DNA of 64,000 bases from Actinomycetota bacterium (lineage in GTDB: Bacteria; Actinomycetota; Thermoleophilia; Solirubrobacterales; Solirubrobacteraceae), in assembly GCA_009699865.1 (NCBI GenBank), contig WLNJ01000002.1, positions 1-64,000 on the forward strand, written 5' to 3'. Positions 34,816 through 43,307 of this stretch are shown piece by piece. The position numbers and the translations under genes were made by a program. Each line of letters begins with the position of its first letter. The first letter of the stretch is position 1. The notes beneath the pieces were generated by a model. The model did not search any database. It was not told the origin of the DNA and saw nothing but the letters and a program-made list of their open reading frames with translations.

Positions 34816-35172
34816 CTAGAGCTCGCGCCAGAGCTGCCACGAGCGATAAGCGCCCGCTACAACACCACCAACCATCAGCAGCCACAGAACCGAGCCCAGC
34901 GATGTCTGCCACAGCAGCGACTTCCCCGCGAGAGCAACAAGGAGGAGTGCAACCGACCCGTAGAGAACCAGCCGCCCCTGTTCTCCGAGACGGTCGAGTT
35001 CAAGCCAGTGCTCTTTTCCAAAGCGCCAAGCCGTCCATGCGATCAGAGCGAGCATGCCGGCCCCAAGGGCCTCCCACACGACCGACGCTGCGGTGCCGCC
35101 ACCAGGAAGCTTCCAGACGGCTGCTGCAATCAGGAGAACTGCGGCGACCCGGGCAAAAACCGAGTCAAACAA
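34816..35172 (-). CDS. Small polytopic membrane protein, unknown
   Basis: A 118-residue protein with about four hydrophobic segments (roughly 5-20, 30-48, 66-86 and 90-110) and few charged loops. No family recognised. It starts at a TTG 5 bp after the response-regulator stop, so it is probably co-transcribed with that gene. It could be a membrane partner of the phosphate response, but nothing beyond proximity supports this. Confidence 0.65.
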   Translation of the reverse strand: MFDSVFARVAAVLLIAAAVWKLPGGGTAASVVWEALGAGMLALIAWTAWRFGKEHWLELDRLGEQGRLVLYGSVALLLVALAGKSLLWQTSLGSVLWLLMVGGVVAGAYRSWQLWREL

Positions 35173-35177
35173 CTGGT

Positions 35178-36008
35178 TCAGGCCGCAGCCTTGCCGGCTT
35201 TAGCTGTCTTGCGCTTCGCCGGGGCAGTCTTGATCGAAGCTGGCTTCTCGGCAACGGGAAGCTCCGGAGAGAAGCGGTAGCCAACACCAAAGTGGGTGTG
35301 AATGTAATCCCAGTCCGGTGAGAACAGGGCGATCTTCTGGCGCAGTTTCCTGATGAACACATCAACGGAACGATCCCCGTGAGCCATCTGGAAGCCCCAG
35401 ACACGCTGGTAGATCTCTTCGCGCTCAAGAACGTTGCCCGGATTGTCAGCTAGAAGGTGAAGCAGCTCAAACTCTCGGCGGGTGAGGTCGAGGCTGCGCC
35501 CTTCGCAGAATGCCTGGAACTGGTCCGCACGAATAGAAAGGTCCCCGGCCAAGATCGGCTCACGGGTAAGGCCCTGTGCTGGCTTACGCCGACGCATGAT
35601 CGATTCGATGCGAGCGATCAGCTCTTCCGGATGGCAAGGCTTTGTAATCCAATCGTCTGCACCGGCCCTAATGCCGCGAACCCTTTGGCCTACGGAGCTG
35701 GGAGCCGTGGTGACAACGATTGCCATCTCAGGCAGATTGCCGCGCAGATACTCGATCGTCTCAGCCCACTGTGGCCCCAACAGAGTCGGGTCGATCACAA
35801 GAGCGTGGAGACGCATCGACACGAGCGCGTCAATCGCTGGAACCTGAGTCAGGTCTCGCTGTTGCCAGCCGAGTGACTCAGCGCGCCGACGGAGCACCGT
35901 TCCGAATCCGGTATCGCGGTCAACGACAGCGATCCGAAGTGCGGGGGTGGAGGCGAATGAAGGTCCTGCGTCCAGATGCTCGACGCGGTGAGTTTCAGTA
36001 ATCGACAT
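35178..36008 (-). CDS. OmpR/PhoB-type response regulator (probable phosphate regulator)
   Basis: A 276-residue two-domain regulator. The receiver (about 25-140) keeps the acidic pair in IAVVDRDTG, the phospho-acceptor Asp in LVIDPTLLG, Thr in VVTTAP and Lys in WITKPCHPEEL. A linker RRRKPAQG leads to the winged helix (about 160-260) with LDLTRREFELLHLLADNPGNVLERE, RSVDVFIRKLRQKI and HFGVGYRFSPE. A basic Lys/Ala tail follows. It lies 3' of the DUF47-phoU-pst cluster, and PHO-box-like direct repeats precede pstS, so it is the natural candidate for the PhoP/RegX3-like activator. No sensor kinase is adjacent. Confidence 0.92.
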   Translation of the reverse strand: MSITETHRVEHLDAGPSFASTPALRIAVVDRDTGFGTVLRRRAESLGWQQRDLTQVPAIDALVSMRLHALVIDPTLLGPQWAETIEYLRGNLPEMAIVVTTAPSSVGQRVRGIRAGADDWITKPCHPEELIARIESIMRRRKPAQGLTREPILAGDLSIRADQFQAFCEGRSLDLTRREFELLHLLADNPGNVLEREEIYQRVWGFQMAHGDRSVDVFIRKLRQKIALFSPDWDYIHTHFGVGYRFSPELPVAEKPASIKTAPAKRKTAKAGKAAA

Positions 36009-36063
36009 TGCCGGGCGAATGCTAACGGTATGAGGGGCGTCTTGTCACGTCTGAAGTGGTGTT

Positions 36064-36107
36064 GTTAACAAGTCGTTCACACCTACTATCTCGGTGATTC
36101 ACGGATT
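36064..36107 (+). promoter_or_regulatory. Weak PHO-box-like repeats upstream of the response regulator
   Basis: Reading + strand in 11-bp steps gives GTTAACAAGTC, GTTCACACCTA, CTATCTCGGTG and ATTCACGGATT. Three of the four units resemble the KTTCAC repeats upstream of pstS, but they are on the strand opposite to the regulator gene. Confidence 0.25.
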
Positions 36108-36727
36108 TAGGCTGAGCCACGGCGGAGGGTGAGTGTCTCGAGCGCGTGAGCCACACCCTCGCAGGCGTCAACAGCCTTCTCCAGCGACTCGTAGACATCC
36201 TTCCAGCGGATGACGACCATTGGGTCGATCCCTCCAGCGAAGAGTGCGCCAAGGCCCTCACGGCTAACCCTGTCGCCCTCATTTTCAAGCCGGTGAAGTT
36301 CAACAATCCGTGAGGTGAGGTCATTCCCCTTGCGCAGATCCTTCAATGCCCCCGCGACCTCAGCAGCTGCCTCAGCGAGGATCCCGCCCAACTCTGAGGC
36401 TTGGACCATCGGCGCCTCTATTCCATAGCGGCCGATCATGTCCGCAGCCTCCTCCGAGTGATCGACAATGTCGTCCACCGCCGAGGCGAGCGTGTGTAGG
36501 TCGCCCACGTCTTGGTAGGGCTTTGAAGCAGTGTCCAACTTGCGCAGGATCGCGTGAGTGATGCGATCACCCTCCTGCTCCGCTTCTAGAACCCGCTCCG
36601 AGAGTTTCGCCACATCAGGGATCGAGCCCAACAGAGTGTCAAGCACCACTGCTGCTGCAGCAGCATTCTTGCCTGCACGCTCGAACAGGTCGAGCAGTTC
36701 CTTATCTCTTGATCCACGCTTGGCCAT
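36107..36727 (-). CDS. DUF47 (PhoU-like) protein
   Basis: A 206-residue all-helical protein of the DUF47/YkaA family, PhoU-like proteins often linked with Pit phosphate transporters. Features include LFERAGKNAAAAAVVLDTLL, the acidic metal-binding ELEAEQEGDRITHAIL-type segment (VLEAEQEGDRITH), ASAVDDIVDHSEEAADMI and LHRLENEGDRVSREGL, each with the E-x-x-x-D pattern. The ATG at 36727 (MAKRGSRDK) is preferred over the longer frame, which overlaps phoU. No pit gene is nearby; its position next to phoU suggests a second brake on phosphate uptake or signalling. Confidence 0.88.
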   Translation of the reverse strand: MAKRGSRDKELLDLFERAGKNAAAAAVVLDTLLGSIPDVAKLSERVLEAEQEGDRITHAILRKLDTASKPYQDVGDLHTLASAVDDIVDHSEEAADMIGRYGIEAPMVQASELGGILAEAAAEVAGALKDLRKGNDLTSRIVELHRLENEGDRVSREGLGALFAGGIDPMVVIRWKDVYESLEKAVDACEGVAHALETLTLRRGSA

Positions 36728-36740
36728 AGTGAAGTCTGTT

Positions 36741-37460
36741 CTAGCGGTCGCGGCTGTCGCCGGCCTGCGATGCATCCGCAAATTCGCGGAACACGCCGGT
36801 CACCACGAAGGCGATCTGCTCGCCGATGTCAACGGCGTTGTCGCCGATTCGCTCCAGGCATCTGGCCGCAAGCGTCATAGTCATTGCCCACTCACGCAAG
36901 TCAAGGTCATTTCCAACTTCAAGCGCCCGTCGGAAGATTGCCTTGTTGAGCTCGTTGACCTTCTGGTCTCGCTCGGCGAGGTCAACAGCCATCTCAGGGT
37001 CACGACCTTCGAACGCCTTCATCGACTGGCGGACGATCTGGCGGACGGCCATCCCCATCTCCTCCATCATGCTGAGGATCTGAGGGTCAGTTGGTGGTGC
37101 GGTACCCGAGACTGGAATCAGCTTCGAGATGTTCACGCACTGGTCGCCCATCCGCTCCATGTTGCGGATCACATGCAGGAGCGCGGCTAGTAGTCGGAGG
37201 TCACCTGCCACCGGGGCCTGGCGGGCGAAGAGAGAGAGGACGCCTTGGTGGATCTGGAGGTAACGGCCATCGATCCGGTCGTCATCTGCCACAACCAGCT
37301 GAGCGAGCTCGATGTCCTGGTGGGCTAGCGCTTCCAAGGAACGATCTAGTGCGCCGACTACAAGTTCGATGCCCTCAAGTGTGTCGCGCTCAAGGCGGGC
37401 GATCTCATCCCGATATTGAATCCGGTGAGGAACTTGGAGGTCTGGGTCCGGTGTTTCCAT
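36741..37460 (-). CDS. phoU: Phosphate signalling protein PhoU
   Basis: A 239-residue protein made of two three-helix PhoU repeats: RDEIARLERDTLEGIELVVGALDRSLEAL, LRLLAALLHVIRNMERMGDQCVNISKL in the first, and DLREWAMTMTLAARCLERIGDNAVDIGEQIAFVVTG in the second. The E-R-x-G-D-x-x-x-x-I metal-binding motif is present in both. PhoU normally restrains PstSCAB and the Pho sensor kinase when phosphate is plentiful. It is coupled to pstB (1-nt overlap of stop and start) and precedes the DUF47 gene by 13 bp. Confidence 0.96.
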   Translation of the reverse strand: METPDPDLQVPHRIQYRDEIARLERDTLEGIELVVGALDRSLEALAHQDIELAQLVVADDDRIDGRYLQIHQGVLSLFARQAPVAGDLRLLAALLHVIRNMERMGDQCVNISKLIPVSGTAPPTDPQILSMMEEMGMAVRQIVRQSMKAFEGRDPEMAVDLAERDQKVNELNKAIFRRALEVGNDLDLREWAMTMTLAARCLERIGDNAVDIGEQIAFVVTGVFREFADASQAGDSRDR

Positions 37461-38410
37461 CAGCCGAACTTACCTGTCACGTAGTCCTCAGTCCGCTTGT
37501 CGGATGGATTTGTGAAGATCGTGTCGGTTGCGTCGTACTCGACGACAACGCCTGTACGCCGCTTCTCGTCCTCAGCCATCTCGACTGTGAAGAAGGCTGT
37601 CTTGTCAGAGACACGCGCGGCCTGCTGCATGTTGTGAGTCACGATGACGATGGAGATCCGCTCCTTCAGCTCGGCCATCAGGTCCTCGATGCGCCCTGTG
37701 CTGATGGGGTCAAGAGCAGAACACGGCTCGTCCATCAACAGAACGTCAGGGTCTGTGGCAAGCGCCCGGGCAATACAGAGGCGCTGCTGCTGCCCACCCG
37801 ACATGCCAAAGGCGTTCTCGGTCAGGCGGTCCTTGACCTCATCCCAAAGCGCACCGCGAACTAGGGCTCGCTCAACGATCTCGTCCATGTCCCCTTCCAT
37901 GCCGACAACACGTGGGCCGAAGGCAACGTTGTCGTAGATCGACTTAGGAAATGGGTTTGGCTTCTGGAAGACCATCCCAATCCGCTTGCGCACTTGGACA
38001 GGGTCGATCTCATCTGCGTAAAGGTCCTGCCCGTGATAGATGACATGGCCGCCTACCTTGGCGCCGGGAATCAGGTCGTTCATGCGGTTCAAGCAGCGCA
38101 GGAAAGTGCTCTTGCCACAGCCCGATGGACCGATCAAGGCAGTTACCTCGCGCAGGCCGAAGCTAAGTGAGACATCGCGAATCGCACGGTGCTCGCCGTA
38201 GTGAACCTCCACGTCGGAGCAGTCGAAAATGACCTCCACTGGGGCAGGGGCTTCTTCAGGTCCCTTGAGGTCAGTCATTTCCAAATCGTATTCACTATCC
38301 ACGGGTGGCAGGTATGGGGTCAGGTCGGTCACGCTCCCAGATACTCCCACCTCAGCTGGCGCTTTGGGAATCTGATTATCTGGATTGGGTCCGGCAGTGC
38401 TTGCTGACAC
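37460..38410 (-). CDS. pstB: Phosphate ABC transporter ATPase PstB
   Basis: Energises high-affinity phosphate import. The ABC domain has Walker [11 protein letters not shown]-loop [12 protein letters not shown], signature [16 protein letters not shown], Walker [14 protein letters not shown] and the switch His in [10 protein letters not shown]. At 316 residues it is about 55 longer than usual because of an acidic/proline-rich N terminus; an internal ATG at 38278 ([10 protein letters not shown]) would give a more typical length, so the start is uncertain. It directly follows pstA. Confidence 0.95.
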   Translation of the reverse strand: MSASTAGPNPDNQIPKAPAEVGVSGSVTDLTPYLPPVDSEYDLEMTDLKGPEEAPAPVEVIFDCSDVEVHYGEHRAIRDVSLSFGLREVTALIGPSGCGKSTFLRCLNRMNDLIPGAKVGGHVIYHGQDLYADEIDPVQVRKRIGMVFQKPNPFPKSIYDNVAFGPRVVGMEGDMDEIVERALVRGALWDEVKDRLTENAFGMSGGQQQRLCIARALATDPDVLLMDEPCSALDPISTGRIEDLMAELKERISIVIVTHNMQQAARVSDKTAFFTVEMAEDEKRRTGVVVEYDATDTIFTNPSDKRTEDYVTGKFG

Positions 38411-38411
38411 G

Positions 38412-39311
38412 TCACCACCTCTGTTCGTAGCGGTTGCGCATCACGATCGCGACACCGTTCATCGCAAGCAAGATTCCGAGCAAGACAATGCTGGCTGTTG
38501 CGGCTTGGTTAACGAAGACGGGGTTGGGGTCCTGGGTCCAGCTGAAGATCTGGATCGGCAGGGCAGTGAACGCATCCCCTAGCCCCGAGGGGTTGAAGCG
38601 GGGCGACGATGCTGCTCCGATTACCAGCAGGGGTGCGGTCTCGCCAATGGCGCGCGAGAGGCTCAGGATGATGCCGGTGACCATTCCCGCCCGGGCGCCT
38701 GGAAGCACCTGGCGAGAGACCATCTGCCACTTGGTGGCCCCGAGGGCTAAGGCCCCTTCTCTGATCGAAGGCGGGACCGCCCTGATTGACTCGCGGGCCA
38801 CGATGATCACGACCGGCAGGACGAGCAGCCCAAGCGTCAATCCTCCGGCGAGCAGCACAGGACCGAGCCCGAGCGGACCGCGGACGATGAACGCGAGACC
38901 GAGAATTCCGTAGACGACCGACGGCACCGCTGCCAAGTTCTGGATGTTCACTTCAATCATGCGGTTCCACCAGCGTGTCTTATCGGCGTACTCCTCGAGG
39001 TAGAGCGCCGTGGCGATCCCAACTGGGATCACAAACACCGCGGTCAGAAGCATCAGGTAGAGAGTCCCGACAATGGCTGACTGTGCACCTGAGTTGGCTG
39101 GGTTGATGCGCGATGGAAAATTGAGGAAGAACTGAAGGCTCAGGTCCGGGGCACCCTTGACCACGGTCTGGATGATGAGTGCCAAGAGTGAGACAAGCGC
39201 TAAGGCGATCGCGCCATACATGAGGATGTCGAAGATAAGGGCGCGCCTGTTCGTCCTCTCCCCCCTGCGCATCCCCCTGAGGGCACTATCGGCTATCCGC
39301 TGACCGGTCAT
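38412..39311 (-). CDS. pstA: Phosphate ABC transporter permease PstA
   Basis: A 299-residue membrane subunit with about six helices. It carries the permease EAA-type loop, [27 protein letters not shown], that contacts PstB, and the [19 protein letters not shown] segment of PstA proteins. Start overlaps pstC by 4 nt. Confidence 0.95.
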   Translation of the reverse strand: MTGQRIADSALRGMRRGERTNRRALIFDILMYGAIALALVSLLALIIQTVVKGAPDLSLQFFLNFPSRINPANSGAQSAIVGTLYLMLLTAVFVIPVGIATALYLEEYADKTRWWNRMIEVNIQNLAAVPSVVYGILGLAFIVRGPLGLGPVLLAGGLTLGLLVLPVVIIVARESIRAVPPSIREGALALGATKWQMVSRQVLPGARAGMVTGIILSLSRAIGETAPLLVIGAASSPRFNPSGLGDAFTALPIQIFSWTQDPNPVFVNQAATASIVLLGILLAMNGVAIVMRNRYEQRW

Positions 39312-40261
39312 TCGTAGACCTGCCTATACCGACTAACAACCCGGGTTGAAACCGCATTGAGGAGAAGGGTCACACAGAAGAGCGTGAAGCCAACGACGAA
39401 GATTGTCTCGTACTTGAGAGTGCCTTGAGGGATATCACCGCGTGCAGTGGCTGCAATGAACGACGCCATCGACTGGAACGAACCGGTGGGGTTCAGGCTC
39501 ATGGACGGTGACTGACCACCCGCGATGAGAATGATCACCGTCTCGCCGATTGCCCTCGATGCACCAAGAATGAGCGCGGCGACAATCCCCGACAGGGCAG
39601 CCGGGAAGACGACCCGGAGGGCAACCTGAAGTCGACCGGCCCCGAGTCCATAGGCCCCCTCGCGCAGAGACTGCGGAACTGAACGCATGGCGTCCTCGGC
39701 CACCGACGCGATTGTTGGGGTGACTAGGAGTCCGAGGACAAGGCCGGCCGCCAGACCATTGAACTCTGAGACGGGAATGCCGAAGACATCGCGGAGGATC
39801 ACCGGTGTCACAAAGGTCAGTGCGAAATAGCCGAAGATGATGGTCGGCATCCCTGCCAATAGCTCAAGGATCGGCTTGACGGTCTTGCGGACCTTGGGCT
39901 TTGCAAACTCAGCCAGATAAATAGCGGCCAGGAGCCCACACGGTACGGCGACCAAGAGCCCGATGCCGGTCAGATAGAACGTACCCCAGAGCAGTGGCAA
40001 CACCCCAAAGGACTGCTGATCACCAGAAAGCAGCGGGGTCCACTTGGTACCGGCGAAGTAGGCCAGCGGCGATACCTCACCGAAGAAAGAGATGGTCTGC
40101 TGAAGCAGCGTCACAACAATCGCTGTTGTCGTAGCGACGGACAGCAGCGCAGCAAGAAACAGGAGTCCCTTAATCAGGGACTCCCGCGCGGAACGCGCTG
40201 AGCGGGCCCGGACCAGATCGGCCCGAACCCGCTCGGCAGAGGTCGTTGAGACCGCGTTCAC
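39308..40261 (-). CDS. pstC: Phosphate ABC transporter permease PstC
   Basis: A 317-residue membrane subunit with about six helices. PstC features are FGVLPLLWGTFYLTGIGLLVAVPCGLLAAIYLAEFA, LLAGMPTIIFGYFAL, the coupling loop LREGAYGLGAGRLQVALRVVFPAALSG and LGASRAIGETVIILIAGG. The GTG start shares one base with the pstS stop. It pairs with PstA to form the channel. Confidence 0.95.
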   Translation of the reverse strand: MNAVSTTSAERVRADLVRARSARSARESLIKGLLFLAALLSVATTTAIVVTLLQQTISFFGEVSPLAYFAGTKWTPLLSGDQQSFGVLPLLWGTFYLTGIGLLVAVPCGLLAAIYLAEFAKPKVRKTVKPILELLAGMPTIIFGYFALTFVTPVILRDVFGIPVSEFNGLAAGLVLGLLVTPTIASVAEDAMRSVPQSLREGAYGLGAGRLQVALRVVFPAALSGIVAALILGASRAIGETVIILIAGGQSPSMSLNPTGSFQSMASFIAATARGDIPQGTLKYETIFVVGFTLFCVTLLLNAVSTRVVSRYRQVYE

Positions 40262-41208
40262 TACTTCGCGTTCTTCTCCGCGGTGGCGAGCTGCGTCTTG
40301 GCCGTCGCGAGCTGCGCGTCGGTCATTGGGACGAGCTTGGCCGTGCCGGCGATTGAGATCGCGTTGTCAACGGCACTGGTGAGGAAAGCCGCCACTTGGG
40401 GCTTTGCCATTGACTTTTCGTTGACGTACATGAACAGGGGCCTCGCCAACGGAGCGTATGTGCCGTCCTGGACGGTGGCGACCGTGGGCTTGATGCAACC
40501 CTTGCCTGAGTCAACGCCGACGATGGTCAGCTTGCTGCCAGCGGCTTCCGCATAGCTGTAGCCGAAGTAGCCAAAGCCACCCTTGTCGCCCTCGACACCG
40601 GTTACGAGCTGGTTGTCATCCTCAGATGCCTGGTAGCTCTCGCGTGTAACACCCTTCTCTCCGTTGATCTTCTCGGTGAAGAAGTCAAAGGTTCCGGAAT
40701 CAGTACCCGGACCAAAGAGCGACAGCTTCGTGGTTGAGAATTTAGGGTCAAGCTGGGAGAGGGAGTTGATCTGCGATCCCTTATTCCAGATCTGCTTGAG
40801 CTGGTCTGTCGTAAGACAATCCACGCCGAGAGCAGGGTTGGCAACAACTGCGATCCCGTCATTGGCGACCTGAACCTGCTGATAGGTGATGCCGGCCTTC
40901 TTGCAAGCTGCCACCTCTTCAGGTGAGATCTCGCGGGAGGCGTCTGAGATGTCGGTCTCTCCAGCGCAGAACTTCTGGAAGCCGCCACCCGTACCGGACT
41001 CACCTACGGCGATCTTGACTCCACCTTGGTCCTGGTTGAAGGATTCAGCAGCAGCCTGAGCAAGCGGGAACACCGTGCTTGAACCGTCTACTCGGATTGA
41101 GCCACTGAGGTTGCCCCCACCGGACGATGAGGAACCGCCACATGCGGTCAGGCTGACGCCCAACACCATTACTGCTCCTGCTGTGATGAAGCCCTTCTTG
41201 CTGATCAA
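40261..41208 (-). CDS. pstS: Phosphate-binding lipoprotein PstS
   Basis: The extracellular phosphate receptor of the Pst system, 315 residues. It has a signal peptide and lipobox SLTACGGSS (Cys about 23), a Ser/Gly linker, then the PstS fold with IRVDGSSTVFPLAQAAAESF, VGESGTGGGFQKFCAGETDISDASREI (phosphate loop), LGVDCLTTDQLKQIWNKGS and GPGTDSGTFDFFTEKI. It starts at a TTG, 7 nt after a clear AAGGAG Shine-Dalgarno. It is the first gene of pstSCAB-phoU-DUF47 and lies 66 bp after the PHO-box repeats. Confidence 0.96.
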   Translation of the reverse strand: MISKKGFITAGAVMVLGVSLTACGGSSSSGGGNLSGSIRVDGSSTVFPLAQAAAESFNQDQGGVKIAVGESGTGGGFQKFCAGETDISDASREISPEEVAACKKAGITYQQVQVANDGIAVVANPALGVDCLTTDQLKQIWNKGSQINSLSQLDPKFSTTKLSLFGPGTDSGTFDFFTEKINGEKGVTRESYQASEDDNQLVTGVEGDKGGFGYFGYSYAEAAGSKLTIVGVDSGKGCIKPTVATVQDGTYAPLARPLFMYVNEKSMAKPQVAAFLTSAVDNAISIAGTAKLVPMTDAQLATAKTQLATAEKNAK

Positions 41209-41273
41209 GTGAAACTCCTTGTAATTGTTCTTGGTGCTTGCGGGTTGAGTGCCAACCCCGGATACCGGAGAAA

Positions 41274-41317
41274 GAATGGTGAAGAAGGGGTGCCTCAGGT
41301 GTGAAAGATCTGTGAAC
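41274..41317 (-). promoter_or_regulatory. PHO box: four tandem 11-bp repeats before pstS
   Basis: On the minus strand 41317-41274 divides exactly into GTTCACAGATC, TTTCACACCTG, AGGCACCCCTT and CTTCACCATTC. The shared TTCAC core with 11-bp periodicity is the form of actinobacterial PhoP operators. The site lies 66-109 bp before the pstS start codon. Confidence 0.75.
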
Positions 41318-41439
41318 AGCTCAGAATCCCTGCAAACACCGGAGATTTGAGCCTAGATTTCCTTCGCCCCAGCGTCCATCTGACGAGCCGCGACAGCCGC
41401 TTGACTAAGGCGGTACATTTATTGGGGAGGAGAAGTACT

Positions 41440-41457
41440 GGATGCCAAAAGGCATCC
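41440..41457 (+). other. Small perfect hairpin in the hydrolase leader
   Basis: GGATGCC-AAAA-GGCATCC lies 28 bp before the GTG of the secreted hydrolase gene. It could stabilise the 5' end of its mRNA or bind a dimeric regulator; nothing here decides. Confidence 0.45.
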
Positions 41458-41485
41458 CGACCCAACACGAGTTAATGGAGAGACC

Positions 41486-42952
41486 GTGAAGATCACCGCC
41501 CGTCGCGCAGCCATCGCTGCCATCGCAGCATTTGCCCTTGTCCCCGCCAGCGCTTCCGGCGCGGTCAAAGAGACCTACACAACCGTCACAAGCTCAGTCA
41601 GCTCAGGTCCGACTGACTGCAACAAGATGCGCGTGCTCAAGATGGGTCCTACCACGGCAAAGAGCGTTTTGGTTCTCGTCCCGGGCTTCCTTGGTGGCTC
41701 AGGCGACTTCCGTGTAATCGGCCGCAGGCTTGCGACCAAGTTCAAGAGCCTGCAGATCTGGGGCATTGATCGCCGCAGCCAGTGCCTTGAAGATGTCTAC
41801 GGATTCAGCACCGGCATCCCCAAGGATGCGCTTGGCTACTACTACTTCAACGAAGCTCTTAACGGCAGGCACTTCACTCCGCCCGCAGAGGGCAGCGCTG
41901 GCGTTGAAGCGGCCCGCACATGGGGACTCAAGACCACGCTCGAGGACATCCGTTCGGTTGTCCTTGCCGCCAAGGTCGGTGGCCGCAAGGTCATCCTCGG
42001 CGGTCATTCACTTGGCGCTTCGCTCACAACCCAGTACGCCACTTGGGACTTCAACGGCAAGCCCGGCTACCGCGATGTTGCCGGACTCGTTCTAGTTGAC
42101 GGTGGATCACGCGGAACATTTGGCGCTGCGCCAGATCAAGCCAAGATCAATGAGGACATCAGTGCCCTCTCAACCGGGCTTCCGTTCTCGCAGATCCTGC
42201 CCGGCGCGCCCACCTATCTGACAGGCATCCTGCCTGAGATGGCTGCGGTATACGCAACTAAGGAGCCCAAGGCAAACGGCGCCCTCCAGGGTCTGCTCAA
42301 CGCTGTTGGCTTCGGGGCATTCACACGCCCGGTCATCGCAGGGGTGGGCAAGCTCACCAACGAAGGTGGTCTCGGCTACGGATTCGACCGTGACACCTCA
42401 CCAGCATCGTTTGCCCTATTCCACATGAACATGGGCAGCATCAAGGAGCCGACCGTCAGCACCGCTGCCGGTGGTTGGACGGACGGTGGAATCACCGACC
42501 TCGCCGACCTCAAGGTGCTCTTTGGAGTCGAGCCCGGCAACTTTGTTGAGTGGTACTTCCCTAAGCGTCTGGGCATCGAAGTTGGAGCGGCGACCAACCT
42601 CTCACGCAACTCGATCACCGACAATCTCGGGCTTCGACCATGGCATTGGGCTGACGTCACCACCCCGCTGTACGCATTCGAGACAGGCCTGACCTGTGCT
42701 GACCGTCCAGCGATCACCCCGGGCGACGCGGCAACGGTCACAGCGATGACGGCTTGGATCAACACCCACAAGACAACTGACTGCGGTGTCTTGACGGGAG
42801 CAAGGTCATTCAAGACTGGCTCCAAGATCACGAAGGCGACATTCGTGTCAGACCACAATCAGGAGCACCTTGACCCACTGGTCGCAAGGGCGACAAGCAA
42901 CAAGTTCCAGACCACACTGGTCACCTACCTGAGGTCTCTGAAGGTCAGCTAG
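41486..42952 (+). CDS. Secreted alpha/beta hydrolase
   Basis: A 488-residue exported hydrolase. A cleavable signal peptide (about 1-25, ending ASASGA) precedes an alpha/beta fold with the oxyanion strand VLVLVPGFLGGSGDFRVIG, the nucleophile elbow VILGGHSLGASLTTQYA (Ser about 175) and a late DHNQEHLDPLV segment that may supply the catalytic His. A large region of about 200 residues between nucleophile and C terminus probably forms a lid. Substrate unknown: an esterase or lipase is likeliest. The GTG start follows GGAGAG by 3 nt. Divergent from pstS across a 277-bp spacer holding the PHO box, so phosphate-linked expression is possible. Confidence 0.86.
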   Translation: MKITARRAAIAAIAAFALVPASASGAVKETYTTVTSSVSSGPTDCNKMRVLKMGPTTAKSVLVLVPGFLGGSGDFRVIGRRLATKFKSLQIWGIDRRSQCLEDVYGFSTGIPKDALGYYYFNEALNGRHFTPPAEGSAGVEAARTWGLKTTLEDIRSVVLAAKVGGRKVILGGHSLGASLTTQYATWDFNGKPGYRDVAGLVLVDGGSRGTFGAAPDQAKINEDISALSTGLPFSQILPGAPTYLTGILPEMAAVYATKEPKANGALQGLLNAVGFGAFTRPVIAGVGKLTNEGGLGYGFDRDTSPASFALFHMNMGSIKEPTVSTAAGGWTDGGITDLADLKVLFGVEPGNFVEWYFPKRLGIEVGAATNLSRNSITDNLGLRPWHWADVTTPLYAFETGLTCADRPAITPGDAATVTAMTAWINTHKTTDCGVLTGARSFKTGSKITKATFVSDHNQEHLDPLVARATSNKFQTTLVTYLRSLKVS

Positions 42953-42969
42953 TCCCAAGATCGCTTTCC

Positions 42970-43005
42970 GGAGAGGCCGACGGCATACCCGCCGTCGGCC
43001 TCTCC
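42970..43005 (+). terminator. Strong hairpin terminator after the hydrolase
   Basis: GGAGAGGCCGACGGC and GCCGTCGGCCTCTCC form a perfect 15-bp stem around ATACCC, 17 bp after the hydrolase stop; no U-run. Confidence 0.75.
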
Positions 43006-43022
43006 GCTAGCATCAGCGCCCA

Positions 43023-43307
43023 ATGAGAAGCCTCGTAGCCAAGTTCACCGCAGCAACAACATGGGCCTTCGTTTCCGGAGCCCTAATAGCCCCAACCGCG
43101 TTCGCTCGGATTTCCGGCGGCGAGGGAACCTACGGGGCGACCAACGACAAGGTCGTCACGAACTTCGGATTCGCGATCATCCTTCTCCTTCCCCTTCTGC
43201 TCGCAGTACTGAGCGTCCTCCAGCGCCGCTCTGAGGACCGCGAACACGAGCACCTTGAAGCACAGAGCCACCGGGCAGATCTTGCCGAGTGGCAAGGCGG
43301 CTGGTAG
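43023..43307 (+). CDS. Small membrane protein, unknown
   Basis: A 94-residue protein with two hydrophobic segments (about 9-28 and 47-66) separated by a Gly-rich loop (RISGGEGTYGATNDKVV), and a charged Glu/His/Arg-rich tail. The first segment could be a signal peptide ending at AFA. No family recognised. The last 19 bp overlap the crotonase gene. TAGCAT stands 9 nt before the ATG. Confidence 0.7.
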   Translation: MRSLVAKFTAATTWAFVSGALIAPTAFARISGGEGTYGATNDKVVTNFGFAIILLLPLLLAVLSVLQRRSEDREHEHLEAQSHRADLAEWQGGW

